Part shown: positions 17,111-26,858 of the stretch, one piece after another
How the letters are laid out: every line of letters starts with the position of its first letter
Position numbering within the stretch: position 1 is the stretch's first letter
Origin: Clostridia bacterium
Lineage (GTDB): Bacteria; Bacillota; Clostridia; Oscillospirales; Butyricicoccaceae
Length of the DNA stretch: 61,494 bases
NCBI GenBank assembly: GCA_017408485.1
Contig: JAFQUM010000040.1
Location: 1-61,494, forward strand
Direction: 5' to 3'
Program-made: the position numbers and the translations under genes
Notes under the pieces: model-generated
Told to the model about the DNA's origin: nothing
The model's input: only the letters and a program-made list of their open reading frames with translations
The model's database searches: none

Positions 17111-17653
17111 ATGTACGAAAAAATTAGACTTCATATTAAAAAGCTGGTGCTTTCCGCTTTGTTTTTGGCGCTTTGCCTGCTTCTTCCCTTCATAACGGGG
17201 CAGATACAAAAGATCGGGCAAATGCTTGCGCCTATGCATATCCCCGTAATGCTCTGCGGCATTGTCTGCGGACCCTTGTGGGGAGCGGTGGTGGGATTTA
17301 CCGCACCTCTGCTGAGATATATGCTTTTCGGTATGCCAATCATTTACCCTATGGGCATCTCAATGGCCTTTGAGCTTGCGACCTACGGCTTGGTAATAGG
17401 TCTGCTGTATATGGCGTTTGGAAATAAAAAATGGGGAAGCATAGCCTCCCTGCTTGGCGCAATGCTCTGCGGCAGAGCGGTATGGGGAATGGTAAGGCTC
17501 ATCCTTGCGGGACTCAAAAGCACCCAATTTACCGCCGCAATGTTTATCTCGGGGGCATTTACAACGGCAATTCCGGGTATCATTTGCCAGATAATTCTGG
17601 TCCCGCTGATCGTGGCGCTACTTAAAAGATTCAAACTCATACCAATCAAATAA
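17111..17653 (+). CDS. ECF transporter S component (substrate-binding membrane protein)
   Basis: This 180-residue protein has about six hydrophobic helices. It carries text typical of ECF S components with an unassigned vitamin-like substrate: MLAPMHIPVMLCGIVCGP, then FELATYGLVIGLLY and a C-terminal GIICQIILVPLIVALL. It would capture a micronutrient and dock to a shared EcfA/EcfA'/EcfT energy module, which is not in the window. The leader upstream suggests ligand-controlled expression. The distance from the terminator to the ATG is short (about 17 bases), and a ribosome binding site (GAAAGAGAG) lies in between. Confidence 0.85.
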   Translation: MYEKIRLHIKKLVLSALFLALCLLLPFITGQIQKIGQMLAPMHIPVMLCGIVCGPLWGAVVGFTAPLLRYMLFGMPIIYPMGISMAFELATYGLVIGLLYMAFGNKKWGSIASLLGAMLCGRAVWGMVRLILAGLKSTQFTAAMFISGAFTTAIPGIICQIILVPLIVALLKRFKLIPIK

Positions 17654-17662
17654 AGCAAATGA

Positions 17663-17697
17663 AAAAGGCTGAACGGAGTTTCCGTTCAGCCTTTTAA
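17663..17697. terminator. Bidirectional terminator, ECF gene / 1791-aa protein
   Basis: AAAAGGCTGAACGGA (17663-17677) pairs exactly with TCCGTTCAGCCTTTT (17681-17695). Confidence 0.9.
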
Positions 17698-17711
17698 GTT
17701 TACAACAGATA

Positions 17712-20700
17712 CTATTCTGCACTTATTTCGAAGAATGTAGCGAGGTCTTGTGCATCAATATAAAGAATACTTCCCTCGGGATTCCATTGTGTAACCGTGA
17801 TCTCATTAATTGGTTGACCGCTTATTGCGTGATAAACCACAGCAGCAAAGGCATATGCTGAGCAATTATTTGGATGTGCTAAGTATTTTCTTGAACCAAT
17901 AGACAGCAAATGATCGCTATGAGTGTCAACTCCTGCCTCAAACAGTGCAACGGTAGATGTGCCAATATCAATTAAGGAAATATCAAGAGTAGTTGTATTT
18001 GATTCAAGTTCAGCTTTAATCAGATCAGCCTGAGCCTTTATTTTTGCAGTATGATCGGCATAATTATTTCCCATAAAGGAAATATCTGTGGTGCCCGCAT
18101 AGATCTTACAGTCATCGCTTGTGCCGGTGCCGTTGTATTCGTTGTCGGTTATCCAACCTTGTCCGCTTGCGATATGGAGTATTGCGTTGGGATTATGAGC
18201 TGCTAAAAGCTCTTCTGCATATTCAAATGAGGCAATCTCACGTGGCCCGTATACTCCACTATCTGCGTGGGTAAGATTCCAGAAAGGAGCAACGCTGATA
18301 ACAACATGATCATAGGTGATCAAGGAGTTTGGTGCAAGAGCGTCAATGATATGTTGGGCGATTGCGGCGCGGGTTGCGTTGCTGCTGTTTGGCCCTACTA
18401 CAGTAAATCCGTCGGCAACACTTCCGGTATAAGAAAAGATATTATCCATTCTTCCGTATGCCCCATCAAGATGTATAACGTCAATGTTGGCTGAAGAATA
18501 TCCACCGTCTTGCTCAAACATAAGCTGCAAAGCAGAATCAGAATGGCTGAGCGTTTCATTTACGGCGCTTCCACCTATAAGAAGAACATTTACATCAGAA
18601 GAGGCATCTTTAAGAGCCTTGAGAGAGTAATTTGCACAATCATTTGCAACAGAACGGTTTATTGTGCCGCCCGACCAGTCGGTAACAGTAACAGAAGTTG
18701 GATTTTCGTTGGATATTTTACTGTATACAGCCGCGGCTACGATGAAGGCATTGGGGTTTTCGGGTCCGTAGTGGTGTCTTTGATCGGGACCTTCGTCACG
18801 ACCATAACCCATGGCAATTACAGAGTATCCTTCTGAATAAATGTCAAATATGGCAGAACCATAATTGACCAATGCAACATTCAGGTCGAGAGTAGTGTCA
18901 TTAAGACAGTTAACTATCTCGATTGCACGGTTCTTAATTCTGGCCGTATGGTCTTTAAGTCCGTCGGCGATGGTGTAATATTGCTGAGAACTTGTCCCGT
19001 AAATTTTTATAGGTTCATTTTCACCATCAACATCAAGATAACCTGCGGGTGCGCCGATAAGTAATGTAGCTTTGGAATTGTGTGAATATATAAGCTGTTC
19101 AAGCCACTTAAAGCTAAGATTTTCGCGGCTTTCATATACGGAGCCTTCCACAAGGTTCCATTCTCTGCCGGCGGGTACAAATATGTAGTCATACTTATAT
19201 ATAGCATCAGAGCTTAATGCAGAGATGATAGAATTATACGAGTCAATGACACCTGTATTGATAACGGGGGTACCGTCATCACCGAAAGAGGAGAATAACG
19301 TATCAAATCTTCCCCGCTCACCGCCTATGTTGATAAAATCCACTTTAGGATTTGTATAGCCGCCGTTATTTATAAGCATAGACCTAAGTGCGGCGTCTGA
19401 GTTTCGCATGGTTGCAGTAGGGGCGCTTCCGCCGATAAAAAGAACACGCAAATCTGCGGTGGCATCCCTCAGTATAGTGTTGATCTCGGTAAGCTGTGTG
19501 GCGGTAACCGAGCGTGAGGTGGTTCCGTCGGTCCAGGATGTAACGGTGAAGCTTTCGGGAAGACTGCCTACAATAGTGTTATACATCATACCTGCCACAA
19601 GATATGCGCTTGTATTGACGGGGAGATAGTAGTGATGGTATTCATACGAAGTGTCATTTTTTGACGGGGTAGTCCAACCTAAATTGAATAGCTGGAGAGA
19701 ATTATCAGAGTCGGTGAGAAAAGCGTCCCCGACACAAAGTACTTCAGTCTTGATGGGAACGTTGTTGCTGTCAAGAGAGGCCTTAAACTCGTATGCTTGC
19801 TTTTCAATTCTTGCAGTATGGTCTGCATAATTTTCCCCGATGGTGTAGTATTTTTGAGTGTTGCTACCCCAAATACAGATTGGAAGATCTTCACCGTTCA
19901 TATTTTTATAGCCTGCACCTGCCTGGATAACCAAAGTAGCATCGGGGTTATGTGCATAAAGAAGCTTTTCGATATGCGCAAAGCCGCCGTACTCCTTATT
20001 TTTGTAGGAGGAAAAATCGGTTACAAGGTTCCATTCTTTGCCAAGAGAAACCATAACGTAATCGTATTTTGTTGTTGAATCAGGGGCAAGAGCGGAGGTG
20101 ATAGAATTGTAATTTGCCATAAAATCAGAACCTACGGTTACCGTTCCGTCAGAGTTTGCAGATGAAAGTATATTGTAGAAAGTAACACGTTCACCGCCGA
20201 GACTTATGGCATTCACATTAGCATAATTATAACCGCCGTCCGTTTCCAAAAGAGCCTTGAGAGCGGTATTGGATTGGCGAATCGCTGCAGTATTGGAGGT
20301 CCCTCCGATGAAAAGGACATTTACATCGGGTTTGGAGCAGGTCAGGGATATAGAAGGCCGAAGCACACAGAAAACATCTTGAGCTATAAGTCCTTCAAGG
20401 AACTGTACGCTTCTGCTGCCTGATACAGCGGATAGACCGGCAGAGGTTGCAGTGTAGAAGGTACTGTCTCCCGCATAGATATATACGGTCGCAGTGGGAG
20501 AAGAGGATATATTTCCGTAAATCAGAAGATCGCCGGGGATGAGATATTCTTCCAACATTGATCTTGTGCGCATATAATCTCCCGATGTTCTTTTTTCACG
20601 GTTGCCGTTCTTTAGAGAACAGCATTGAATGTCGTTACAATAAACATACTGGCCTCCGAAAAGATTGGGAGCCATCATTGCAAAAGCCTCTGTGTTAGAT

Positions 20701-23087
20701 GCGGTCAACACAAAATGTTCGGCACGGGAAGAGGTGGTTTCGTGGTGGTCAAACAAATTTGTCAAAGCGGCACCACCGCTTGTGAAGGGTAGAGTATAAC
20801 CCAACTCGTTGTATAGGGCAGTGGCTAAAGAGTAGCCGTCGGTATAGTCCGTCATGGAAGGAAGAAGCTCTGTAAGCTTGCTTTGCTGTGATATAGAAAG
20901 GGTCCTCCCCACGATTATGGGTGTAGAGTTTAAGTATACTCCGTTGATAGTAGCTGTTTTATCCATCGCGATCTTTCCGCTTGCAGTGGGAGAAACTCTT
21001 ACGGTAAGACGAAGTGCTTTTTCTTCGCCTGCAGAAACAGAGGTGGAAAAACGTATCTTATTTGAACTCGATGTATATACTCCGTCACTTGAAACGTAAA
21101 TAAGCCCTGACGGAAGAGTTTCTTCAATGCTGATAGCCTTGGCTTCACTGTTTAAGTTTTTAACGTGATATGTAAATGTTACCTCCTGCCCGGGTGTTAC
21201 CGTTACACCTGTAGGAGCAGAGGTCTCCTTGTAAGCAACGATGTTGAGAAGGTTGCTGAGACGGGCTGTTGCCTGAGCTGTAGGGGTAAGGCTACGCGCA
21301 GCAAAGGGACGGAGAATTACAATTTCGTTTTCCTGTTTAAAAAGGAATCTGTATCCTGAAGGATCAGAAAAAACGGATAAGGGTTCAACAAGGATACTTC
21401 CGTTTGCTTCGTGTTTGTCGTGTTTTGCGGTTACATTATAATCAGCACCGCCCATAGCTGCCTGGCTTGCGCCCGAGCAATGCATAATGTAGCCGTTGCC
21501 AACATAAATAACAGCGTGACCTTCAAGAGAGCTTCCATAACTGCTGGTATATACAATGATATCTCCAGGTTGGAGACTGTTATAAAAACTGTTTATGGCT
21601 GCATCTCTTTCGGCAGTGGTAACTGCACTGCCGTCACCCCAATCCCAAACGCAGAGATTTGGATTGGCATTTTTATAACTGTCGCGCAATCTGCAAAGCT
21701 TACTGGTTGAAGTAAGGTCGCTGGAGCCTTTGGAATTATTACCGTCAGCATTAAAATAAAAACCAAAGGTATAGCTGTAAAGAGCATTGGTCCAAGCGGA
21801 ACAGTCGGTGTAATAGGGGTTTTGCGGTGTAGCCTGCTCGGGAGCCATTAGATTGTCCGAAATTACACGGCGGTATAGGGAGTCCCACGGGCTTTTTTCG
21901 TTAAAAGAGGTCTGGTCATACTGAACCCAGCTTCCTCTTTGGTCAAAAGCAATGGCAGTAGCCATAAGCTCGTTAAAATAAGTGGGATATTCACTTGCGG
22001 ATTCCTGAAGGCGTGAGTCATTTACAGCGGGCTGGGTGAGTGTGTCAAGGGTAAGAGCTCCTACATTATTTCTATATGACACAGTAGGCTCTTCGCCTTT
22101 TACGATTATATGAGCGGCACGCTGAAGAATTTTAGCCTCGTCCTCGGGCATCTGTCCATAGATATCCATTCCAACAGGGGAGTTGCCTGTCAGCATTAGA
22201 TAAAGAAGGCAAGCATTAAAATAACTTCCCGCTAAGGAAGGGTTGCGTTTATCGTTGGCATAAAGTAAAATGCCTGCATTTTTGTTAAGATCGGAATTGG
22301 TAAAAAAGGATTCCCATGCATCACCTATTGGATAAACAGATGTGGCGATGGTATTGATAGCGGATTTTTGTGCTTCTGCATGGGCTTTTATAAGGGTATT
22401 ATGTTCTTTGCGGGTCATAGTGCCGCTGAAGCCCCAATTTGTTTTTGCAGAGCTGCTGTAGTTTGTAGAAAATCCCGGTGGAGCGAATAGGTTGAGTTCA
22501 GCCTCTGGAGCATGTACACTAAGCTGCTGCGCAAACCACTGAACACATTTTATTTGTGCATCGGGATAGTTGTTAACACTCATGTCTCTTCCGGAGAGGA
22601 GTATTATATGGTCAATGGGATTTTCTTTTTGAGCAAGAGGAGTATCGGACTCAATGGTGTCAAGAAAGAATTGCAATTTGCTTCCTTTAGGTCCGATTAT
22701 GGTCGCGCCGGTTGCAGGACGCACCGAACTTCCGGTGGCATAAGCGCTCCACTCAAAAAGTTCCCAAAGATTATAGGTGCTCGATGCAGTGCCCTCATTG
22801 TTCCAGGTATTGGCTGCAATTTCGAGACGGATCCCGTCCCTAGCGGCAAAGTTTTTGACGATATCCATCATACTGTTTGCTTGAATAAGAGCATCGCCGA
22901 AAACATAAACACTTAGAACATTATCATCTCCCACATCTAAGCTTCCGCCCAAAAGCTGAGGGCGCAGAGGGGTTTCGGTCAATGCTGCAGATGACTCAAA
23001 AATGCTGAACGGAAGTATCTGCAACATCATAACAAAAGCTATTGCGAGGCTCACAAGTCTGCGCGTCAGAGTAGAACATTTTTTCAC
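17712..23087 (-). CDS. Giant secreted protein: SGNH-like, NlpC/P60-like, DUF11-like and three C-terminal SGNH-like repeats
   Basis: This 1791-residue protein has a signal peptide (1-35), an SGNH/DUF4886-like domain (about 50-335) and a cysteine-peptidase-like domain (about 400-595) with DCSAW (C429) and GHAVIYVG (H524). A DUF11-like domain (about 625-725) and a degenerate peptidase-like domain (about 735-915) follow. Three tandem units begin near residues 922, 1213 and 1499. Each unit opens V-L-(F/L)-I-G-G-(T/S), has YDY..V..G.EWNL in the first two (YDH...APFWNL in the third), a DHTA(R/K)I segment and a closing H...P.N..A(Y/F)..A block. The first 900 residues parallel the 1144-residue neighbour. 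No anchor or sortase signal is seen, so it is probably released or wall-associated. An envelope or host-glycan role is inference. Confidence 0.85.
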   Translation of the reverse strand: MKKCSTLTRRLVSLAIAFVMMLQILPFSIFESSAALTETPLRPQLLGGSLDVGDDNVLSVYVFGDALIQANSMMDIVKNFAARDGIRLEIAANTWNNEGTASSTYNLWELFEWSAYATGSSVRPATGATIIGPKGSKLQFFLDTIESDTPLAQKENPIDHIILLSGRDMSVNNYPDAQIKCVQWFAQQLSVHAPEAELNLFAPPGFSTNYSSSAKTNWGFSGTMTRKEHNTLIKAHAEAQKSAINTIATSVYPIGDAWESFFTNSDLNKNAGILLYANDKRNPSLAGSYFNACLLYLMLTGNSPVGMDIYGQMPEDEAKILQRAAHIIVKGEEPTVSYRNNVGALTLDTLTQPAVNDSRLQESASEYPTYFNELMATAIAFDQRGSWVQYDQTSFNEKSPWDSLYRRVISDNLMAPEQATPQNPYYTDCSAWTNALYSYTFGFYFNADGNNSKGSSDLTSTSKLCRLRDSYKNANPNLCVWDWGDGSAVTTAERDAAINSFYNSLQPGDIIVYTSSYGSSLEGHAVIYVGNGYIMHCSGASQAAMGGADYNVTAKHDKHEANGSILVEPLSVFSDPSGYRFLFKQENEIVILRPFAARSLTPTAQATARLSNLLNIVAYKETSAPTGVTVTPGQEVTFTYHVKNLNSEAKAISIEETLPSGLIYVSSDGVYTSSSNKIRFSTSVSAGEEKALRLTVRVSPTASGKIAMDKTATINGVYLNSTPIIVGRTLSISQQSKLTELLPSMTDYTDGYSLATALYNELGYTLPFTSGGAALTNLFDHHETTSSRAEHFVLTASNTEAFAMMAPNLFGGQYVYCNDIQCCSLKNGNREKRTSGDYMRTRSMLEEYLIPGDLLIYGNISSSPTATVYIYAGDSTFYTATSAGLSAVSGSRSVQFLEGLIAQDVFCVLRPSISLTCSKPDVNVLFIGGTSNTAAIRQSNTALKALLETDGGYNYANVNAISLGGERVTFYNILSSANSDGTVTVGSDFMANYNSITSALAPDSTTKYDYVMVSLGKEWNLVTDFSSYKNKEYGGFAHIEKLLYAHNPDATLVIQAGAGYKNMNGEDLPICIWGSNTQKYYTIGENYADHTARIEKQAYEFKASLDSNNVPIKTEVLCVGDAFLTDSDNSLQLFNLGWTTPSKNDTSYEYHHYYLPVNTSAYLVAGMMYNTIVGSLPESFTVTSWTDGTTSRSVTATQLTEINTILRDATADLRVLFIGGSAPTATMRNSDAALRSMLINNGGYTNPKVDFINIGGERGRFDTLFSSFGDDGTPVINTGVIDSYNSIISALSSDAIYKYDYIFVPAGREWNLVEGSVYESRENLSFKWLEQLIYSHNSKATLLIGAPAGYLDVDGENEPIKIYGTSSQQYYTIADGLKDHTARIKNRAIEIVNCLNDTTLDLNVALVNYGSAIFDIYSEGYSVIAMGYGRDEGPDQRHHYGPENPNAFIVAAAVYSKISNENPTSVTVTDWSGGTINRSVANDCANYSLKALKDASSDVNVLLIGGSAVNETLSHSDSALQLMFEQDGGYSSANIDVIHLDGAYGRMDNIFSYTGSVADGFTVVGPNSSNATRAAIAQHIIDALAPNSLITYDHVVISVAPFWNLTHADSGVYGPREIASFEYAEELLAAHNPNAILHIASGQGWITDNEYNGTGTSDDCKIYAGTTDISFMGNNYADHTAKIKAQADLIKAELESNTTTLDISLIDIGTSTVALFEAGVDTHSDHLLSIGSRKYLAHPNNCSAYAFAAVVYHAISGQPINEITVTQWNPEGSILYIDAQDLATFFEISAE

Positions 23088-23226
23088 AAAAAACCCTCTT
23101 TTCTATAATAAATTACTTCAAAGATAGCAATTTTTGGTTACAAAAACGGTTACATTTTGAATAATTTTGTTCATTCTAATTGGTAAAAAATGGCAAAAAA
23201 ATAACTATTCAGGTGGGTAAAAATAT

Positions 23227-23263
23227 AAAAAGCGCGTTATCCGTGAAGAATAACGCGCTTTTT
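23227..23263. terminator. Terminator of the sodium:solute symporter gene
   Basis: AAAAAGCGCGTTA (23227-23239) pairs with TAACGCGCTTTTT (23251-23263). It lies just downstream of the minus-strand symporter gene. Confidence 0.9.
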
Positions 23264-23277
23264 TGTTCGGTTGATTT

Positions 23278-24780
23278 TTACAGCTTTTTCTTTGGTATAA
23301 ATGCCGAGGCGGCGACGCAGAGAACACAGACCGCCATTCCCAAAAACAGCGAGTCAAAGGGCAGAGAGAGAAGATTTCCCAAGAGTACAGCAACGGGACC
23401 TGCGATAATGGATGCGAACACGCACCGAGAGTCGACCCTTCCCTTGAGGAAAAGGGCGCAGGAGAGGGGGATAAAGACTACCGCACCGCGTAAGCCCATG
23501 GACAAAAAGCCAAAATCGTTGATTATTGCACCGGGTACGGCAAATGCCACTGCCGCGGCGGCAAAGAGAGCTATAACGATGGCGATTCTTGTAGCAAGTA
23601 GAGCCTTTTTAGGCTCGTCAAGCTTTCGGGTAAGCTTTTTGATTATGTCATTTACCGCAATGGTGGCAACACCCAAGGATAAGCCTGAGCCTCCTCCCAC
23701 TATGGTGATGAGCAAGGTGCCCAAAACGATTCCGCCCAAAAGCTTGGGAACGTGATTCAAAATAAACATAGGGAATGCCTGAGATGCGCTTGCAATTTCC
23801 TTCAGCCCTTCGGGAATAGCCTGACCTGCCGTCAGCAAAACCTGTATTTCGTCGGAGGTTATGTAATTTCCGCGCATATACAGACCGATAAGAATGCAGG
23901 CGATACCGATGGGAGGTATCAGTAATGCGCTGATAAGCGCACCGCGCTTTGCGGCTTTGTCGGTCTTTGCGCTCCAGATAGCCTGAGCATAGGTCTGTGT
24001 GGAAAGAACGCCTAATAAGAGTGACAATCCCGAGCCGATATCCTTACCCGCACCGCGGGCGATAAGGCTGGTGAAACGGGCACTTACATCGGCATCTGTC
24101 TTAATTCCCGACAATTCGCCCAAGGGAGTGCCGCTGAAAAGTGATCTGAGTGTATCCATAAGTCCGTCAAAGCCGCCTGCAAGGCTTATTACGATGACTG
24201 CGCCCACACCGCAGGCAACATAGAGAAGAATAAGCTTGACAATGCCGCCCATTCCTGCACCCCAGACACCGCCGAAGATTACATAGACAGCCATCAGGGT
24301 AATGGATATAAGAAGCGCCACCAATGCGTTAATGGGGAATATTGCGGTAAGCAGAGCGGTGCAAGCCAGCATCTGCGAGATCATACTAAAGAAGATACCG
24401 AGGGAGCTGAGTACCGAGCCGGTATAGCCTGCACCCCTGCCGTACTCGGCAGAGATAACACCCAAAAGGGTGGTCTGTCCGCTATGACGCAAGGATTTTG
24501 CATAGCCCAAAGCAAGAATAAGACAGCCGATACCCGAACCGAGGGTGAACCACCAAGCCGACATACCAAAGGTAAAGGCAAGCTGTGCAGTGCCGATGGT
24601 TGCCTGACCGCTGACGAGAGTACCCATAATAGTACCCGCAACGATGAGGCTTCCCGCCTTGCCGCCGCCCGTAGAAAAGTCGGAGGCGCTTTTTACTTTT
24701 TTACCCGAATATGCGCTGACACCCGCAATGAGAACGAGGGTCAGCAATATTCCCATAATATGCCAAACAGAAAGGGTCAT
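23278..24780 (-). CDS. Sodium:solute symporter family protein
   Basis: This 500-residue membrane protein has about 13 hydrophobic helices. It carries the SSS-family text SASDFSTGGGKAGSLIVAGTIMGTLVSGQATIGTAQLAFTFG near the N-terminus and GGGSGLSLGVATIAVNDI in the middle. It would co-transport an organic solute with Na+ across the cytoplasmic membrane, but the substrate cannot be told from sequence. The ATG at 24780 is preceded only by a weak purine stretch. It is divergent from spoIIE. Confidence 0.88.
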   Translation of the reverse strand: MTLSVWHIMGILLTLVLIAGVSAYSGKKVKSASDFSTGGGKAGSLIVAGTIMGTLVSGQATIGTAQLAFTFGMSAWWFTLGSGIGCLILALGYAKSLRHSGQTTLLGVISAEYGRGAGYTGSVLSSLGIFFSMISQMLACTALLTAIFPINALVALLISITLMAVYVIFGGVWGAGMGGIVKLILLYVACGVGAVIVISLAGGFDGLMDTLRSLFSGTPLGELSGIKTDADVSARFTSLIARGAGKDIGSGLSLLLGVLSTQTYAQAIWSAKTDKAAKRGALISALLIPPIGIACILIGLYMRGNYITSDEIQVLLTAGQAIPEGLKEIASASQAFPMFILNHVPKLLGGIVLGTLLITIVGGGSGLSLGVATIAVNDIIKKLTRKLDEPKKALLATRIAIVIALFAAAAVAFAVPGAIINDFGFLSMGLRGAVVFIPLSCALFLKGRVDSRCVFASIIAGPVAVLLGNLLSLPFDSLFLGMAVCVLCVAASAFIPKKKL

Positions 24781-24814
24781 AGCTATTTCTCGCTTTCGAT
24801 TATTTCCGCAGATA

Positions 24815-24844
24815 ATTATAATCCTTAAACCATAGTAAAATCAA
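24815..24844 (-). promoter_or_regulatory. Probable promoter of the symporter gene
   Basis: On the minus strand TTGATT (24844-24839) and TATAAT (24820-24815) are separated by 18 bases. They lie 35 bases before the start codon. Confidence 0.6.
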
Positions 24845-24924
24845 TATATTTCCCGTGAGATTTAACATTTCCCGCCTTTTTCTGCGCCCACGCTCATATA
24901 AAATGGCTCATAAGAGGTGGTAAT

Positions 24925-26856
24925 GTGCAAAAAACAGATTTCAAAATATCAAAGCTTGCAGAAAAAAGCACTCTTGCGGGACTATTTAAGCTTTTGGCGG
25001 CGTTTCTTGCGGGAGCGGCGCAGGTGGGAAATATGCGACCCTTCGGCATAAGCTTTGCCGCCGCATCGAGAGGGGACGAGCTGTGGCGGTTTGCGGGAGC
25101 CTTTCTCGGCAGTCTGCTTGTGGGCGGCGGTGACGGGGGTATCCTATATGCCGCCGCAATAATGATATGCTTTGCTTGCCGTATGGTGCTTAAGGACACC
25201 AAAATGGGCAAAAATCGCGCCTTTTTACCCTTGTGCAGCGGTCTTTCGGTTATCATTATTAAGGCGGCGGGTCTGCTCAGCGGCTTTTCGTTGCGTAATA
25301 TAGTACTGCTTATTTTTGAGGGTGCACTGTGTATAAGCACGGCGTTGCTTTTCTCGCTGACCAAGGAGGACAAGCCTGATAATGTCCATCTTGCGGGGAC
25401 GGCATTGGCACTTATTGCCGCTCTTTTTGCCTTTGAGCCCTTGCGGCTTTTGGGGCTTATTTCACTCGCCCGTCTTGCCGCTTGTCTGTCGGTGCTTTGT
25501 GTAGGATTCTTTTACGGAAGCGGAGCGGGCACGGGTGTGGGAGTGGTGCTGGGTGCTCTTTTTGATATGGCGGTATTCAGCCGCCCCCATATTGCATTTA
25601 TCTACGGACTGGGCGGTCTGTTGTGCGGCGGAGGAAAAACCGCGCCTCGTGCCCTGCGTGGTGCTATGTGGATGGTGGGCTGTCTGTCGGCGCTTATATG
25701 GTGCGGAAAAACCGCCGAGAGCAGTGCCATTGCTACCGAATGTATAATAAGCGGCGCCGCTATTATGTTTATGCCGCGAAAGCCTTGGTCAAAAATTGAA
25801 ACGCGACTTAGTCGAAAAGCTACTGCCGCAGCGGGGGAAATAAAGCCCGAGCTTTCGGTTGCCATAGAGGCATTGGGCGAGGAAATCGCCTCACTGCCCA
25901 AAAGACGAGGCGGAAATGAACTGCAAAAGGTGCTTGACCGCGCCGCCGACGGGGTATGCACAAGTTGTGCCGAAGCGCGGGAATGCTGGCGGGAGGATTA
26001 TGTGGCAACCGGCGCGGCACTTATGAGTGTGGGCGCGGCGGCTAAGGAGAAGAGTGAGATAAGCGCGGGAGATTTTCCGCGGCCCTTTGCTCAAAAATGC
26101 ATAAAGCTGGACAAGCTTTGCAAGGAGATAAATCGTCAGCTTATTGCAAGCCGAAGCCGTCAAGGCGCGGCAAAGCGAAAGGAAGAAAACGCGGCTTTGA
26201 TGAAACGGCAATATGATGGCATTTCCACTCTTTTTAAGGATGTGAGCGGTAGCAAGGAACAGGGCGGTGAGGCGATCCTGTCTGCCACAGTTGATACGCT
26301 CTGCCAAAGTAAAGCAGGTGAAAATGTTTGCGGTGACAGTCTTTGTCATTTTGTCACCGAGGATAAGAGGCAGATAGTGCTGCTTTCCGACGGGATGGGT
26401 TCGGGTGCGCGGGCAGGCAGAGCGTCACAAAGAGCGGTGGCAATGCTCAGACAACTTATTTCCGCGGGTGCGGGGATTTCTGCCGCGGTTCAGGCAGTAA
26501 CTCCCGTGCTTGAAGCAAAGTTTGAGGCTATGGGCTTTGTTACCCTCGATCTGCTTCAGCTTGATCTGAAAAACGGCGAAGCTATATTTGTAAAATACGG
26601 AGCAAGTCCCTCATACATTATACGCGACGGCAGAGAACAAAAGCTGTGGAGGCAATCCCTGCCTGCCGGACTTGGGGGCGAGGGAGCAATGGTCAGGGTA
26701 AATCTTAAAGCGGGTGACAAGGTAATAATGGTCAGCGACGGAGTCACTATACCCGAAAATCTTGAGGGCAGCGGCGAGGCAATTTGCCGTAGGCTCATTT
26801 TGGGAAAGGCGGAGGACGACAAAACCGCCGCGGTCATCACCATAGGGGAGGTCTGA
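24925..26856 (+). CDS. spoIIE: Stage II sporulation protein E (PP2C phosphatase)
   Basis: This 643-residue protein starts with GTG (AGAGGTGG upstream). It has an N-terminal half of multiple transmembrane helices (to about residue 285), a linker domain, and a C-terminal PP2C-type phosphatase from about residue 470. The metal-binding motifs are LLSDGMGSGARAGRAS (about 487-502) and MVSDGVTIPE (about 601-610). In Bacillus SpoIIE dephosphorylates SpoIIAA in the forespore to release sigma F, and it binds FtsZ at the polar septum. It is shorter than the Bacillus protein (about 827 aa), as is common in Clostridia. A cysteine pair (CTSCAEARECW) lies in the linker. It is strong evidence for an endospore former. 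Confidence 0.92.
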   Translation: MQKTDFKISKLAEKSTLAGLFKLLAAFLAGAAQVGNMRPFGISFAAASRGDELWRFAGAFLGSLLVGGGDGGILYAAAIMICFACRMVLKDTKMGKNRAFLPLCSGLSVIIIKAAGLLSGFSLRNIVLLIFEGALCISTALLFSLTKEDKPDNVHLAGTALALIAALFAFEPLRLLGLISLARLAACLSVLCVGFFYGSGAGTGVGVVLGALFDMAVFSRPHIAFIYGLGGLLCGGGKTAPRALRGAMWMVGCLSALIWCGKTAESSAIATECIISGAAIMFMPRKPWSKIETRLSRKATAAAGEIKPELSVAIEALGEEIASLPKRRGGNELQKVLDRAADGVCTSCAEARECWREDYVATGAALMSVGAAAKEKSEISAGDFPRPFAQKCIKLDKLCKEINRQLIASRSRQGAAKRKEENAALMKRQYDGISTLFKDVSGSKEQGGEAILSATVDTLCQSKAGENVCGDSLCHFVTEDKRQIVLLSDGMGSGARAGRASQRAVAMLRQLISAGAGISAAVQAVTPVLEAKFEAMGFVTLDLLQLDLKNGEAIFVKYGASPSYIIRDGREQKLWRQSLPAGLGGEGAMVRVNLKAGDKVIMVSDGVTIPENLEGSGEAICRRLILGKAEDDKTAAVITIGEV

Positions 26857-26858
26857 GT

